From assembly GCF_900111585.1 (NCBI RefSeq), contig NZ_FOHI01000013.1:1-58070 (forward strand): 58,070 nt of DNA. The letters run 5' to 3'. The notes beneath the pieces were generated by a model, which was given only the letters and a program-made list of their open reading frames with translations, made no database searches and was not told the DNA's origin. The DNA is from Nitrosospira multiformis (GTDB lineage Bacteria; Pseudomonadota; Gammaproteobacteria; Burkholderiales; Nitrosomonadaceae). The translations under genes and the position numbers were made by a program. Of this stretch, positions 17,330-25,980 are shown piece after piece; position 1 is the stretch's first letter, and each line of letters opens with the position of its first letter.

Positions 17330-18112
17330 ATGTTTGTTAAAAACCGAAATGACAGATGGAATAGATTGAGTGGCGATGTCAGTTTTATCAATCCCAATAT
17401 CTGCTTCTGCGCACCTGACATACCTGATCCTGACCCGCAAGTGGGTGCCGCCATGAAGGCCAATGCCGACATATCTAAGGAAATGGCCCAGGTTGCACGA
17501 GATACGTTGGCTTGGAATAAGGAGCGCGCCGCGAAGCAAGATCCGCTGATCGAGAAGGTGGTGCAGCAGCAGATCGGTTCTGCGGACACGAATGCAGATC
17601 GAGCTACAGAACAATGGCAGCACTATCTTGATCTCTTCCAGCCAGTTGAAAAGCGCATGGTCGAGGAGGCAAATAACTTCGATTCCGCGGAACGCAAAGA
17701 GAGGATGGCGGCGGAAGCCGCAGCAGATACGACTCGCGCTCACCAAGCAATGCAGGATCAGCAGGCGCGAATGATGGGCAGACTGGGAATCAACCCCAAT
17801 TCTGGCCGGTTTGCCGCGCTGAATAACGAGATGGGTTTGGCTCAAGCAAAAGATACTGCTGGCACGATAAATAAAGCTCGGCGCGATACTGAGATGCAAG
17901 GAATAGCGTTACGAACCGGGGCGGCATAGTTCGGGCGCGACATGCCAAATACAGGAATCGCTGCTGACTCATTGGTGCTAAGCGGGGGCGGCCAAGCGGT
18001 GGGTAATATGGGTCGAGGCGTTGATATGAATAATGCTGGCCTGAGTTCAGCCGCGCAGTGGTTTGGTGGCGCGCAGGCAGGAAATAGCTTAGCCATAGCC
18101 ATCTCTAGTTAA
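17330..18112 (+). pseudogene. Phage virion-associated protein interrupted by an in-frame amber codon
   Basis: The frame has AAAGGAGAAG before its ATG and encodes a Cys motif (NICFCAPDIPDPDP) and then a helical, Ala/Gln-rich region (KANADISKEMAQVARDTL ... MGRLGINPNSGRF), the style of phage tail-tube-length or injection proteins. A TAG at 17,927-17,929 stops it after 199 codons, but the same frame continues with related composition (FGRDMPNTGIAADSLVLSGGGQ ... SAAQWFGGAQAGNSLA) to TAA at 18,110. A CAG-to-TAG change would explain this, giving an original 260-residue protein. Confidence 0.7.
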
Positions 18113-18435
18113 GCGGTTTAAGTTTTCCGCTCGCCACTCTGCGAAAGTGGTGGGCCGATTCGTGCGGGTTCGCAGACCGGAACCAGGACCGGCGAGCCCG
18201 AAGGCTCCCCACACGAACCACCCATAGAAGGTGATTGCCATGCTACGGACGTAAAAAACCGCTCAAGATGGCGGTTCATCCGCCTAGTTCTTCGAGCTGC
18301 GACACCCGGCCTCTGAATTTGCAGAGGTAAAGGGAGATTAATCTAAAGGGAGGGAAGGGAGGGGAATGTCAAGGGAATAAAATAAGAGATGCTTGACGAG
18401 AGCGGTAGTTTTAAACTGATGAGTTCGGAGGTGAT
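18113..18435. other. Gene-free stretch with hairpins
   Basis: The stretch contains several short inverted repeats (for example CCGCTCAAGATGGCGG at about 18,259-18,274) and a purine-rich segment 18,330-18,370. No open frame with a ribosome binding site was found. It separates phage debris from the next gene and may hold its promoter. Confidence 0.4.
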
Positions 18436-18954
18436 ATGGAAAATATTAAAAAAAGTACGTTCGAGTTGTGCGTTGAGCTTATTAGGGCTCTTGCGTGGCC
18501 CGTTATTGCCGCAGCATTATTAATCTCCTTTTGGCAACCATTAAGAGAAACCGCCAATCTTCTTCCTTCAATCCTTCATCGTTCTGACGCGATCACGATC
18601 GCGGGACTTTCCCTGAAAGTAAGTCATGAGTTACGCCACGAAGCTCCTCCAGATGTTCAAGCTAAGCTCAGGAGACTTTCTCCATCTGGAATCGAAGCGT
18701 TGTTGAATCATGGGGAAAATACAAAAATGATATATGAAGGCAAATCGGAAGAAAAACGAGCTGAAGAAAGATGGGGTGAACTGGTAGCAAACGAACTAGC
18801 TTATAAGGAGTCTTATGATGATGGCGCGCGCTTCTTTGTGGCGTTAACGCCTGTCGGCGTAAAGGCACGCAGTTATCTAGTATCTATAATTTCAGAATTT
18901 ATAAAGGGCCTTGCAGACGCTAGCGCGCAAGAAGCCGCAGCAAAGGACGAATAG
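18436..18954 (+). CDS. Hypothetical single-pass membrane protein
   Basis: The 172-residue protein has one membrane segment near the N-terminus (about residues 14-32, IRALAWPVIAAALLISFW) followed by a soluble region with a charged helix (GKSEEKRAEERWGELVANE). GGAGG lies 5 bases before the ATG. No family is recognised. It is island cargo in the tRNA-Cys element. Confidence 0.65.
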   Translation: MENIKKSTFELCVELIRALAWPVIAAALLISFWQPLRETANLLPSILHRSDAITIAGLSLKVSHELRHEAPPDVQAKLRRLSPSGIEALLNHGENTKMIYEGKSEEKRAEERWGELVANELAYKESYDDGARFFVALTPVGVKARSYLVSIISEFIKGLADASAQEAAAKDE

Positions 18955-19012
18955 AAAACCTGTCGAAATAAGGTAATGATCGGCCTCTCCGCATACCCCT
19001 TAGTCAGGCAAT

Positions 19013-19109
19013 AAAAAACCCGCATGGTTAGCGGGTTCGAAGTTAATAATTCTCAGCTTATCTAAATACTTCTATCAGTGCTTCCGGAAAATGCAAGGAA
19101 AGTTTCCGC
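19013..19109 (-). ncRNA. Repeat family B, copy 1 (putative small RNA)
   Basis: This block matches 21,713-21,803: a CCCGC...GCGGG hairpin bordered by A's, then conserved TTCTCAG, AATACT and TATCAGTGCTTCCGGAAAA segments. Read on the minus strand, the hairpin comes last and is followed by T6, which makes a 3' terminator, so a transcript of about 90 nt is plausible. Confidence 0.45.
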
Positions 19110-19198
19110 TAATTCACCAGACTGTTAAATGCGTATCGGATACAATTTGCGGATGAGCTAGCCCGAAACAAGCTGTCACAACAAAGACAGAATCTACA

Positions 19199-20173
19199 GT
19201 GACAGCTAACCTCAAAACGTTATGTATCCAAACAATCATGCCGCCACTTTGGTATGGAATCGCTGCACTGTGCATCTCTACCCTTGCGTTATTCATTGCA
19301 ATCAAGAATTACCGGCGTAAGGCAGGTCTTCTCATTCGCGGTGGCTTTTCGATCGCGTCTGGCATAGATTGCAACGACAAGTACGTCAGTAACGTCCTAC
19401 TGGAGAACTTAAAAGACCGTCCCGTTACAGTTTTCTCTATCTATCTCCGCATTGGCCATAACTACTATTTGGAAGTGGAGAACTTCGAGGAAACTCCACT
19501 CCTACTTAGGGCGTATGAGACGTATCAGAAGGAATACGGGCCGATTCAATTCTATGGCATCAATTTTAACCGGATGAACCTAAGCAGTCTGCTCGATGAT
19601 GACAGCGTAAAGAAGCGGCTCGTGCTTTCCACGTCCGACGGTAAATACATAATTCCATCCGGCATCCCTAGGTGGAACCCTATATCTGATTTTTTTCGTA
19701 ACCACATGACTGCCGTTGTTCGACCTGTCCATATTACTTATAACGGTAAGTACGTGGGGGAGAATATCAAATATGTTATTGAGATTTGCGGTGAAAATGA
19801 GGAAACAGAAGTTTTGCTCATCCACCCCAATGACTTTAACATCAAAAAATTCCGCAATTTTTCTCTTACTCGTGAGTCACTTGAAAGCGTCGCTTTGCTA
19901 AATGATCACCTAGAAGAACAAATAAGGAATGGCAGACTCATTTGCAAGAGTTTCAAAGTTCACGATGTAAATGAATGGCGGCAAAGAGTAACTGAGTTCT
20001 ACACTGCCCAAACAATTGATGCGCGGTATTACGGACTCTTAAGGTACCATATCGTTGGACGATTATTAACCCTATACTCAGACCGAAAACTAAAGGCAGA
20101 GAATGCAAAACGACGCTTCCGTATACGGCCAGTAGCTAGCACTGCACTCACACCTAATGATACCGATGAATAA
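19199..20173 (+). CDS. Hypothetical protein with N-terminal membrane anchor
   Basis: The 324-residue protein starts at GTG and has one clear membrane segment (about residues 13-37). The rest is a soluble domain with mixed strands (IKNYRRKAGLLIRGGF, VFSIYLRIGHNYYLEVENF, VVRPVHITYNGKYVGENIKYV) and a basic C-terminus. I do not recognise the family. Its length and island position make it the largest intact cargo gene of the tRNA-Cys element. Confidence 0.65.
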   Translation: MTANLKTLCIQTIMPPLWYGIAALCISTLALFIAIKNYRRKAGLLIRGGFSIASGIDCNDKYVSNVLLENLKDRPVTVFSIYLRIGHNYYLEVENFEETPLLLRAYETYQKEYGPIQFYGINFNRMNLSSLLDDDSVKKRLVLSTSDGKYIIPSGIPRWNPISDFFRNHMTAVVRPVHITYNGKYVGENIKYVIEICGENEETEVLLIHPNDFNIKKFRNFSLTRESLESVALLNDHLEEQIRNGRLICKSFKVHDVNEWRQRVTEFYTAQTIDARYYGLLRYHIVGRLLTLYSDRKLKAENAKRRFRIRPVASTALTPNDTDE

Positions 20174-20507
20174 TTCATATCATCTCCTACCACACTCGAT
20201 CACCCCAACTTCTAAATCGAGCAACGTGCAAAGCAGACCAGCAGCTTTCAGCTAGGCTTCCAACATAGCCACTGTTCGCTCATGCATATGTCCAACGCAT
20301 CATAAACTTTCCACCTGATCTCAATTACCACCGCATCCCTGCACTTCAAATAAAGCTGGGAATACAGCTGCGGCGAGTGTGATGGTTATTAAATGACAAT
20401 GAAGTATAGTAAATATATAGCAATCAGGTAGCAAAATGGCCGTTTTAGTCGATCTTGGTCATTCGTAAGTTATTGAATATATGGATATTAAACAACCCTG
20501 CCACGCA
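20174..20507. other. Gene-free right end of the tRNA-Cys element
   Basis: No gene is seen. It contains the right copy of the 24-bp repeat and runs into the attR block. Confidence 0.5.
20404..20427. repeat. 24-bp direct repeat, right copy
   Basis: Exact copy of 13,485-13,508, placed 80 bp before the attR block, in the same orientation. Confidence 0.8.
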
Positions 20508-20551
20508 CTGCAAAGCCGTGGACGCCGGTTCGATTCCGACCCCCGCCTCCA
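20508..20551 (+). repeat. attR: 44-bp copy of the tRNA-Cys 3' half
   Basis: Identical to 13,394-13,437. The sequence upstream is not tRNA-like, so this is the displaced 3' end of the original gene, or the left end of the next element inserted in tandem. Confidence 0.93.
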
Positions 20552-20612
20552 TTAAAATCAATAAGTTATAAAAATTCTGGATATAGGAATGGCGAAACGT
20601 TTCGCCAAGTTA

Positions 20613-20897
20613 TTACTTCTGCGCCTTTGAGTATCCAGAATTAAGGATCGGGGAAACCTTTTCACCCACTCTTGACCGCACGTATTTTGCGGTCATTGAC
20701 TCTGTAGTGTGTCCAAGCAGCTTCTTGGCATTTGCCATACTTTCCATATCGGAAGCGCTCTTTGCTCGCAAGTCGCGAAACTGGAACTGTTCATGTTTAA
20801 TTCCAAGTTTCTCGGCTCTCTTCTCTGCTTTGTCCCTTGCGATCTTGAATTGACTGCGGAAATAGCCGAAGTGTTGACAGATAGGTTTGATATTGTA
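20613..20897 (-). pseudogene. C-terminal integrase fragment of a second element
   Basis: A frame without a start codon reads YFRSQFKIARDKAEKRA, then FQFRDLRAKSASDM, KKLLGHTTESMTAKYVR and GEKVSPILNSGYSKAQK. It holds the DLR box, the GHTTE helix and the catalytic Tyr of a tyrosine recombinase. A stop lies in frame upstream at 20,898, so the N-terminal three quarters are missing. It sits 61 bp past the attR block in the same orientation as the first integrase remnant, which indicates a second element inserted in tandem at the same tRNA. Confidence 0.82.
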
Positions 20898-20940
20898 CTA
20901 ACGTACACCAGAGTATCAGTATGGGTATTCCGGCAGACAT

Positions 20941-21066
20941 AAAAAGGCCCGGCGAAGGCCGGGCCAGGAGTGAGTTTGCCACAATCGCTTTCCTGTTTTG
21001 GGAGGGAGAAGCGAGTGAGTAGATTAACAATATGAGGAGAGTTTTACCGTTAAATACTTAACGTAT
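20941..21066 (-). ncRNA. Repeat family A, copy A1 (putative small RNA)
   Basis: Read on the minus strand: a palindrome (CGTTAAGTATTTAACG), an AT-rich stretch with CATATTGTTAATCTACTCACTCG, an imperfect hairpin (TCGCTT...AAGCGA), then ATTGTGG and a GGCCCGGC/GCCGGGCC hairpin followed by TTTTT. Four further copies occur at 37,181, 37,707, 48,658 and 54,010. The order promoter-like region, hairpin, terminator suggests a transcript of about 95 nt. Confidence 0.5.
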
Positions 21067-21474
21067 GGAAATAAAAAGCTCTCCGAAGAGAGTAATTCAT
21101 TAGAGGGCAGAGGAAACATCAGTCGCCGTCATCCGAATTACAGCGATTTAAACTGCTGCTTCCCCGCAATATTAAGATGGTAAAGGGAAGGCAATAGTTC
21201 AAGGCCGGGGAGACTCAATAAAAAAGCTCGGCGGTGAGTCGGGCTAAAAAGGAAGGAGTGCCTCTCATCAGAAGACCCAAGCCCAGAAGAGGGGAGGGCT
21301 TGGGGTGGTTCCGGATAATGCATCACATTATCCTGTTCCACGTGACAATAATAACATCTTTCCATTAAGGGCAATAGTAAATAAGAATCGTTTACATTTT
21401 TCTTCAGAACTAACCAATCCTTTCAGAGAGAGAAGCGCAATAAAAAAGGGCAGGCGATGCAGGAGTGGAAAATG
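21067..21474. other. Gene-free stretch
   Basis: The stretch has no convincing gene. A hairpin AGCCC...GGGCT lies near 21,283-21,303 and a palindromic segment (GATAATGCATCACATTATC) at 21,315-21,333. Confidence 0.4.
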
Positions 21475-21557
21475 AAAACCCAGGCCCCCATAAACATAAA
21501 CGGGGAGTGAACTTCGGGGCCTGGGCGGTAGATTGGAGGTAACAGCATGATTATCTT
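21475..21557 (-). ncRNA. Repeat family C, copy 1 (putative small RNA)
   Basis: CCCAGGCCCC and GGGGCCTGGG form a long stem enclosing CATAAACATAAACGGGGAG. The following GGTAGATTGGAGGTAAC and GGCTATCTTA-like end are shared with 37,542-37,631. On the minus strand the stem is last and is followed by TTTTCATTTT, a terminator layout. Confidence 0.45.
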
Positions 21558-21712
21558 ATGCTCCGGTTTCTCCTCTCCTTCCATGACTCTTCCTTTTTAG
21601 TATTCTTGTCCTCAAATTTAAGACGAAGTAATACTATTGTTTTCCAGCGCCCGCCCTTGATGAGGAATGTTGGCGATGGCTATCCAAGAAGAGCAAGTGA
21701 TGCACAGGTAAC

Positions 21713-21803
21713 AAAAAGCCCGCCGGAGCGGGTTTTAAAGTGAGCAATTCTCAGTCTATAGAATACTCCTGTCAGCGCTTTCTGGAAAAAAACAGGTTTT
21801 CCC
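21713..21803 (-). ncRNA. Repeat family B, copy 2 (putative small RNA)
   Basis: Matches 19,013-19,109 in the order terminator-like GCCCGC/GCGGG hairpin, TTCTCAG, AATACT, GTCAGCGCTTTCTGGAAAA. The hairpin differs in sequence between copies while still pairing. Confidence 0.45.
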
Positions 21804-21878
21804 TTTCTACTCTTTATTTGGAACCAGCAAACCTAGCAGAAAATTTAAGGTTTCTAAGTAATAGCTGGAGCATGTTAT

Positions 21879-22271
21879 ATGAAATCCTTGAAGATTCATT
21901 TAGACCGCGATAGCTTTCGGCCATTTCTGATACTGCTCGACAAACATCGCCTTCCCTACATTGTGATTGATCATCGGCCAGATGCGCTTATATCTTCTCT
22001 GTTCCTAGACATTCCAAAGTCAGCGGAGATACTCGACCATCTTTCACGGCTGATAACAGAGTTTATATCTCGAAAAAATAAAAAAACTGTTATTGTCATG
22101 AATGACAGACGAAGAATTGGTGCTTCGGGTCTGTCAGAACAAGAAATAGCTCTCCTTCTCACGCATGCCGAGCGGATTAAGATAACGGGGCCAGAGATAG
22201 TGAAGCGCTTTATTACCGCTTCGGAAGATGCTACCTTAAAGCGACGAAAGCAACGTTTCTATAGTGGGTAG
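21879..22271 (+). CDS. Hypothetical protein
   Basis: The 130-residue basic protein begins MKSLKIHLDRDSFRPFLIL and contains LDIPKSAEILDHLSRLITEF and a Lys/Arg-rich end. GGAG lies 8-9 bases before the ATG. No family is recognised. It is in the second decayed element at tRNA-Cys. Confidence 0.55.
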   Translation: MKSLKIHLDRDSFRPFLILLDKHRLPYIVIDHRPDALISSLFLDIPKSAEILDHLSRLITEFISRKNKKTVIVMNDRRRIGASGLSEQEIALLLTHAERIKITGPEIVKRFITASEDATLKRRKQRFYSG

Positions 22272-22276
22272 GGGCA

Positions 22277-22437
22277 GATCTGCATCAAACCCAACTCCTC
22301 CAACTCCCGTATCCGCTTCCTTAAGGGTGTCTCCATCGGAGATACCAACGACAGTGGCGAAAAAAGTAGGAGGAGCATTCAGCGGATATGTGTAGACGTC
22401 TGCACTCAAGCGCGAATCAACTCCGCCTATACATTTG
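22277..22437 (-). pseudogene. Fragment with an SNase-like start
   Basis: A frame without a usable start reads SRLSADVYTYPLNAPPTFF and then ATVVGISDGDTL. VxGISDGDT is typical of the first strand of staphylococcal-nuclease-like domains, but the rest of that domain does not follow. A second frame over its end reads LRKRIRELEELGL, a coiled-coil-like piece that recurs at about 49,030. The stretch is debris; the nuclease link is weak. Confidence 0.25.
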
Positions 22438-22494
22438 AAAGCCTAGCAGTCCAATGCAAGAGGCGATAAAGACCGCCCCACCTCGCAGATGCTC

Positions 22495-22845
22495 TTACTT
22501 CCGCATATCATAAATCTCGTCCCCCACAACCATCTTAACATCGTAAAATGATTTCCCTTTAGAAGTGATTTTCCTGGTAAGAATTATGGCTGTCGGTCTA
22601 GAGACATATTGATACCCATATTCCGCACAAGTAAGGGATGTATTGTCGTCAAACACGATCACGCGACCGTGGTCACACCCTTCGAACGTGTCATTACCTT
22701 TTTCGTCGTCATACCACCGGTTTATAGTTTTGCTTGCAGTAATTGTATAACCGACCAAATCATTAAGATCATCCGCAAGTTTGGCGTATGTCGGTAGTAC
22801 TGCAAGGGAAAATATGAGGATAAATACAAGCGAGAATATTTTCAT
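22495..22845 (-). CDS. Exported hypothetical protein
   Basis: The 116-residue protein has a signal peptide (residues 1-21, KIFSLVFILIFSLAVLPTYA) and a mature part with two Cys (CDHG, LTCAEY) that could form a disulfide. Motifs such as GYTITASKTI and GRVIVFDDNTSL indicate a small beta-domain. AGGAG precedes the start by about 12 bases. The family is not recognised. Confidence 0.65.
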   Translation of the reverse strand: MKIFSLVFILIFSLAVLPTYAKLADDLNDLVGYTITASKTINRWYDDEKGNDTFEGCDHGRVIVFDDNTSLTCAEYGYQYVSRPTAIILTRKITSKGKSFYDVKMVVGDEIYDMRK

Positions 22846-22930
22846 GTACGATTCTTTCTCCTGCAGTGATTTCTACTACGCGCTACCTCTTCGATGAGTG
22901 GGTTGGTAGGGTATCTGGCCAGCGGATTGC

Positions 22931-23275
22931 TCACTCCTCAACCTCTTCCCCGAACTTGTCAGCAACGAAGTAGCGCATGGCGGCGACTAGGGGAGTTTCA
23001 CCTACCGCGAATAGGCCATCCTGCTTTAGTTCCTTCGGTATTTCTGCGTACCACGAACCATCAATTCTGGGCAAAATGCCTATCTTCTCCCTCTTAATAA
23101 TCGGCCCACCTTGTGACCAGTCAGTGGAGGGGGAATATTCTTCCCATGCGGTGAGGCTGATCTCTTGGCACTTGGTCATCACGGGCACATATCGTCTTGC
23201 TGACACAATCTTGCCTTCAGCCTTCGCCACAAAGAAATCCAGTTCTGAACCTGTAAGATCAGAAACTTTTTTCAT
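22931..23275 (-). CDS. NinX-like phage protein (DUF2591)
   Basis: The 114-residue protein starts with KVSDLTGSELDFFVAKAEG and ends with PLVAAMRYFVADKFGEEVEE, the head and tail pattern of P22 NinX/DUF2591 proteins (ELxxWVAxAxG at the start; PLRAAMRxFV at the end). The centre contains YSPSTDWSQGGPIIKREKI. These are early phage genes of unknown function. It marks this stretch as prophage-derived. Confidence 0.8.
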   Translation of the reverse strand: MKKVSDLTGSELDFFVAKAEGKIVSARRYVPVMTKCQEISLTAWEEYSPSTDWSQGGPIIKREKIGILPRIDGSWYAEIPKELKQDGLFAVGETPLVAAMRYFVADKFGEEVEE

Positions 23276-24037
23276 AATGAAGTCCCTCTGTTAGCGTCCT
23301 TTCAACACTCTATCCCACCTGCATTCTCATCCATAGCGTTCGATCCGGAATCTTCATCTCGTGCTCACTTAACTATCAATAATCCAAGATTCAACAGAGA
23401 AAAAACCACGTAACCCGATTCTGCACATACGTATTAATGTGCCGATCTGCCACTGATCGTTCGGTGTAGGACAAGTTGATCGATTGGTTGCGCATATTTT
23501 TGCGTCGGCCCTTGAGCACGACCATGATCCCGACGCGCTAAGCAATTCATCAGATTATGCAATCGCACTGCCATATTCAGTAGATGTAGTGGTTGACGTG
23601 CAGGAGCAGCCGTGCCAATTCCAGTGCCATGCCGTCCTCTATCGAGGCTTCATTGCACGGGTAACTGATTCTGCAGGAAGAGTTCACGCTCTGTGGAATG
23701 CACTTGCTTTATCAACTTCCTCTGGATCGTAACCTCCCATCAGCTTGCATTCAACCGAGTCCATGTCAGATCCGAGCTTCTTTTTGCCCGTGTCGTTAAC
23801 AACCTTCTGCCAATTGCTCGTGCGAAGAAACAGGAATCATTGCAACAACTTGACTAACCTAAACTATGTATGCTTCCGAACAGAGCCAATGTGTTTTCCA
23901 AGCTAGGATAAATCATTCTCTGCTTTTAACTTTAACAAATTGAGATAAGAAACCCTCATTTTCATGACGCGGGGGAGTTTCCCGGTGGCTTGTCAGAGGG
24001 AAGTTCTAAAAAGTATTTGATAATTTGGAGGCATGGC
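23276..24037. other. Mostly gene-free boundary of the second element
   Basis: Apart from a doubtful small frame at 23,484-23,732 nothing is recognised. Base composition returns to that of the chromosome before 24,038. Confidence 0.35.
23484..23732 (+). CDS. Doubtful small protein
   Basis: An 82-residue frame with a TTG start reads SVDVVVDVQEQPCQF and RGFIARVTDSAGRVHALWNALA. Amino-acid use is protein-like but there is no ribosome binding site and no known family. It may be a fragment of a phage gene. Confidence 0.25.
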   Translation: MVAHIFASALEHDHDPDALSNSSDYAIALPYSVDVVVDVQEQPCQFQCHAVLYRGFIARVTDSAGRVHALWNALALSTSSGS

Positions 24038-24478
24038 ATGGTTGCAGATAAAGAGCGAGGAAAAAGCGGTGACAGGCGCGGTTTTGCTTCAATGGATGCA
24101 AACAAGCAGCGTGAAATCGCCAGTAAAGGCGGTAAGGCGGCCCATTTGAAAGGTACTGCCCATGAGTTCGATTCCGAGGAAGCGCGCGAGGCAGGCCGGA
24201 AAGGGGGCAGGGCGGCTCATTTGAAGGGCACGGCGCACGAGTTTGATTCGAAAGAGGCGCGCGAGGCAGGCAGGAAGGGTGGCAAGGCCGCACACGAGAA
24301 GGGTACAGCGCATGAGTTTGATTCCCAGGAGGCGCGCGAAGCAGGACGCAAAGGCGGGGAATCACGTGGAAAAGGTGGTTCACAGGCTGAGCCCGAGAAG
24401 GAGGCCCCATACTCGTTGCGGAGTGGAAAATCCGGGCAGCACGACAAGGGTGACAGCTCAAATCACACTGGCCGGTAG
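24038..24478 (+). CDS. KGG-repeat stress protein (Con-10/GsiB type)
   Basis: The start at 24,038 follows GGAGG by 6 bases. The 146-residue hydrophilic protein has three near-identical repeats of about 25 residues, each KGTAHEFDSEEAREAGRKGG, after a related first unit (REIASKGGKAAHL). The KGG motif marks the stress-induced Con-10/GsiB-like family of disordered proteins, linked to desiccation and general stress. It contains no cysteine. It is transcribed alone and opposite the DUF72 gene. Confidence 0.88.
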   Translation: MVADKERGKSGDRRGFASMDANKQREIASKGGKAAHLKGTAHEFDSEEAREAGRKGGRAAHLKGTAHEFDSKEAREAGRKGGKAAHEKGTAHEFDSQEAREAGRKGGESRGKGGSQAEPEKEAPYSLRSGKSGQHDKGDSSNHTGR

Positions 24479-24627
24479 AATCTTCTACACCGTTGCTTGA
24501 GTGGGACGGTGGTTTCCGTACCTGCCTTCAGCGGGCTACCCTTCGGCGGGCTGTTATCCTTTCATTATTATTTCAATTCGCGCCCTCTCCCCGCGGGGAG
24601 GGGTTGCTCGTGAGACTCATTTCGTGG

Positions 24628-25488
24628 CTAAAGCTTGGAGATCAACGATTGCGCGTCGAAAGGCGCTCTTACTTTGATATCGTTATCGAAGTAACAGTAG
24701 ATATCGCGAGGTATACGCGGCGGCTGATGCAGTGAGATGAGATGCGCGTCGTCGGGTTGTAAACCCATTCGCCAGAGGCGAATTCGTTGCGCCCAACGTA
24801 CCAATGCCTCATCGGTATATCCGCTCGCATAAATTTCCTGATCACCATGCAGGCGGAGATAGAGGAAATCTGCCGTTACATCTTCACGGTAGGGCCATTT
24901 TCTTGCAGTATCTGCGATGACCAGGGCGATATTGTGTGTGCGCAGGAGCTCTACGAAGGTTTTATCGAGGAAGCTGTCGTGCCGTATTTCAACGGCATAC
25001 CTTAAAGGGCGTTTTGCGTCGATTGCCAGGCGTGCGCGCCCTGTCATGCGTTTGTCCCGGCGACGGGCCAGCTGCAGAGCCTGCTCGGTGTCTCGCGGCA
25101 GGAGGTCGAAAAACCCGCTCATTCTGTCCTGATCATAGCGAAAATTGGGTGGAAATTGCCACAAGATGGGACCGAGTTTTTCCCGGAGATTGAATATTCC
25201 CGAAGCGAAGAAATTGGCGAGTGGAAGGTCGATGTCTCTCAGGCGCCGGATATGCGTGATGTAGCGCGATCCTTTAACGCTGAAAATAAACCCGGGAGGC
25301 GTATCGTCGTACCAGTGCTGAAAGCTGTTCGGTGTCTGCAGAGAGTAGAAAGTTCCGTTTATCTCGATGGTCGGCAATATCCTGGCAGCATATTCAAGCT
25401 CGCTGTGCTGGGGAAGCCCGGGGGGATAGAATACGCCGCGCCAGGGCGGATAACGCCAGCCGGAAATGCCGATACGCGTCTCGCTCAC
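24628..25488 (-). CDS. DUF72 (YecE-like) protein
   Basis: The 286-residue protein begins RIGISGWRYPPWRGVFYPPGL and contains LEYAARILPTIEINGTFYSLQTP, FSVKGSRYITHIRRLRD, and LGPILWQFPPNFRYD, which are the DUF72 blocks on a TIM-barrel-like fold. The biochemical function of the family is unknown. It starts 5 bases after the cupin gene stop, so the two are probably one operon. Confidence 0.92.
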   Translation of the reverse strand: MSETRIGISGWRYPPWRGVFYPPGLPQHSELEYAARILPTIEINGTFYSLQTPNSFQHWYDDTPPGFIFSVKGSRYITHIRRLRDIDLPLANFFASGIFNLREKLGPILWQFPPNFRYDQDRMSGFFDLLPRDTEQALQLARRRDKRMTGRARLAIDAKRPLRYAVEIRHDSFLDKTFVELLRTHNIALVIADTARKWPYREDVTADFLYLRLHGDQEIYASGYTDEALVRWAQRIRLWRMGLQPDDAHLISLHQPPRIPRDIYCYFDNDIKVRAPFDAQSLISKL

Positions 25489-25493
25489 CCGCT

Positions 25494-25835
25494 CTAACTC
25501 CGTCCACGCGACAGTTCTTCCCCTTCAGCCGTATATGCAGGGGGAACATAAAAGTTGAGTGTTTGGAGCAGATCTTCTCCTGTATTGCGGATTTCATGCT
25601 CGTCGCCACGCTCGATAAGCAAAAGGGAACCTTCACCCAGGCGATAGCGCTTATCGTTTATGGTTGCAATACCCATTCCCGAAACGACATACAGCCACTG
25701 GTCAGCACCGCGATGACGATTATGCGGGCCTCCTTCTGCCTGCCCTGGAAGTAAAACCATTTCCGCCGCCTGCGAACTCGGATTACCGAGAACGAGGCGA
25801 AAACCGATTTCGAACTGCAGGTTTTTCCGTTTCAT
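25494..25835 (-). CDS. Cupin domain protein
   Basis: The 113-residue protein has the single-cupin pattern: GGPHNRHRGADQWLYVVSG (metal-binding His residues and motif-1 Glu replaced by Asp/Gln) and LLLIERGDEHEIRNTG (motif 2 His). Such small cupins bind a metal and act as sensors or isomerases; the substrate is unknown. Upstream of DUF72, downstream of UdgX, all on one strand. Confidence 0.88.
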   Translation of the reverse strand: MKRKNLQFEIGFRLVLGNPSSQAAEMVLLPGQAEGGPHNRHRGADQWLYVVSGMGIATINDKRYRLGEGSLLLIERGDEHEIRNTGEDLLQTLNFYVPPAYTAEGEELSRGRS

Positions 25836-25980
25836 CCATTTCTCCTATCTCATCCGTTATAGAAATTTGACAGCAGAAAAACAACGCCGTTTCGCGAGAA
25901 GGGGCACTAGGGAAGATAAAGAGAGACAGGGAAGGATTAAGCAGAATGGCCAACCGAACAGGGCCATTGCCTAGTGTAAT

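Noticed and set aside
24038-24478. Repeats in the KGG gene as a DNA repeat element
   Set aside because: The repeats are in frame and explained by the protein.
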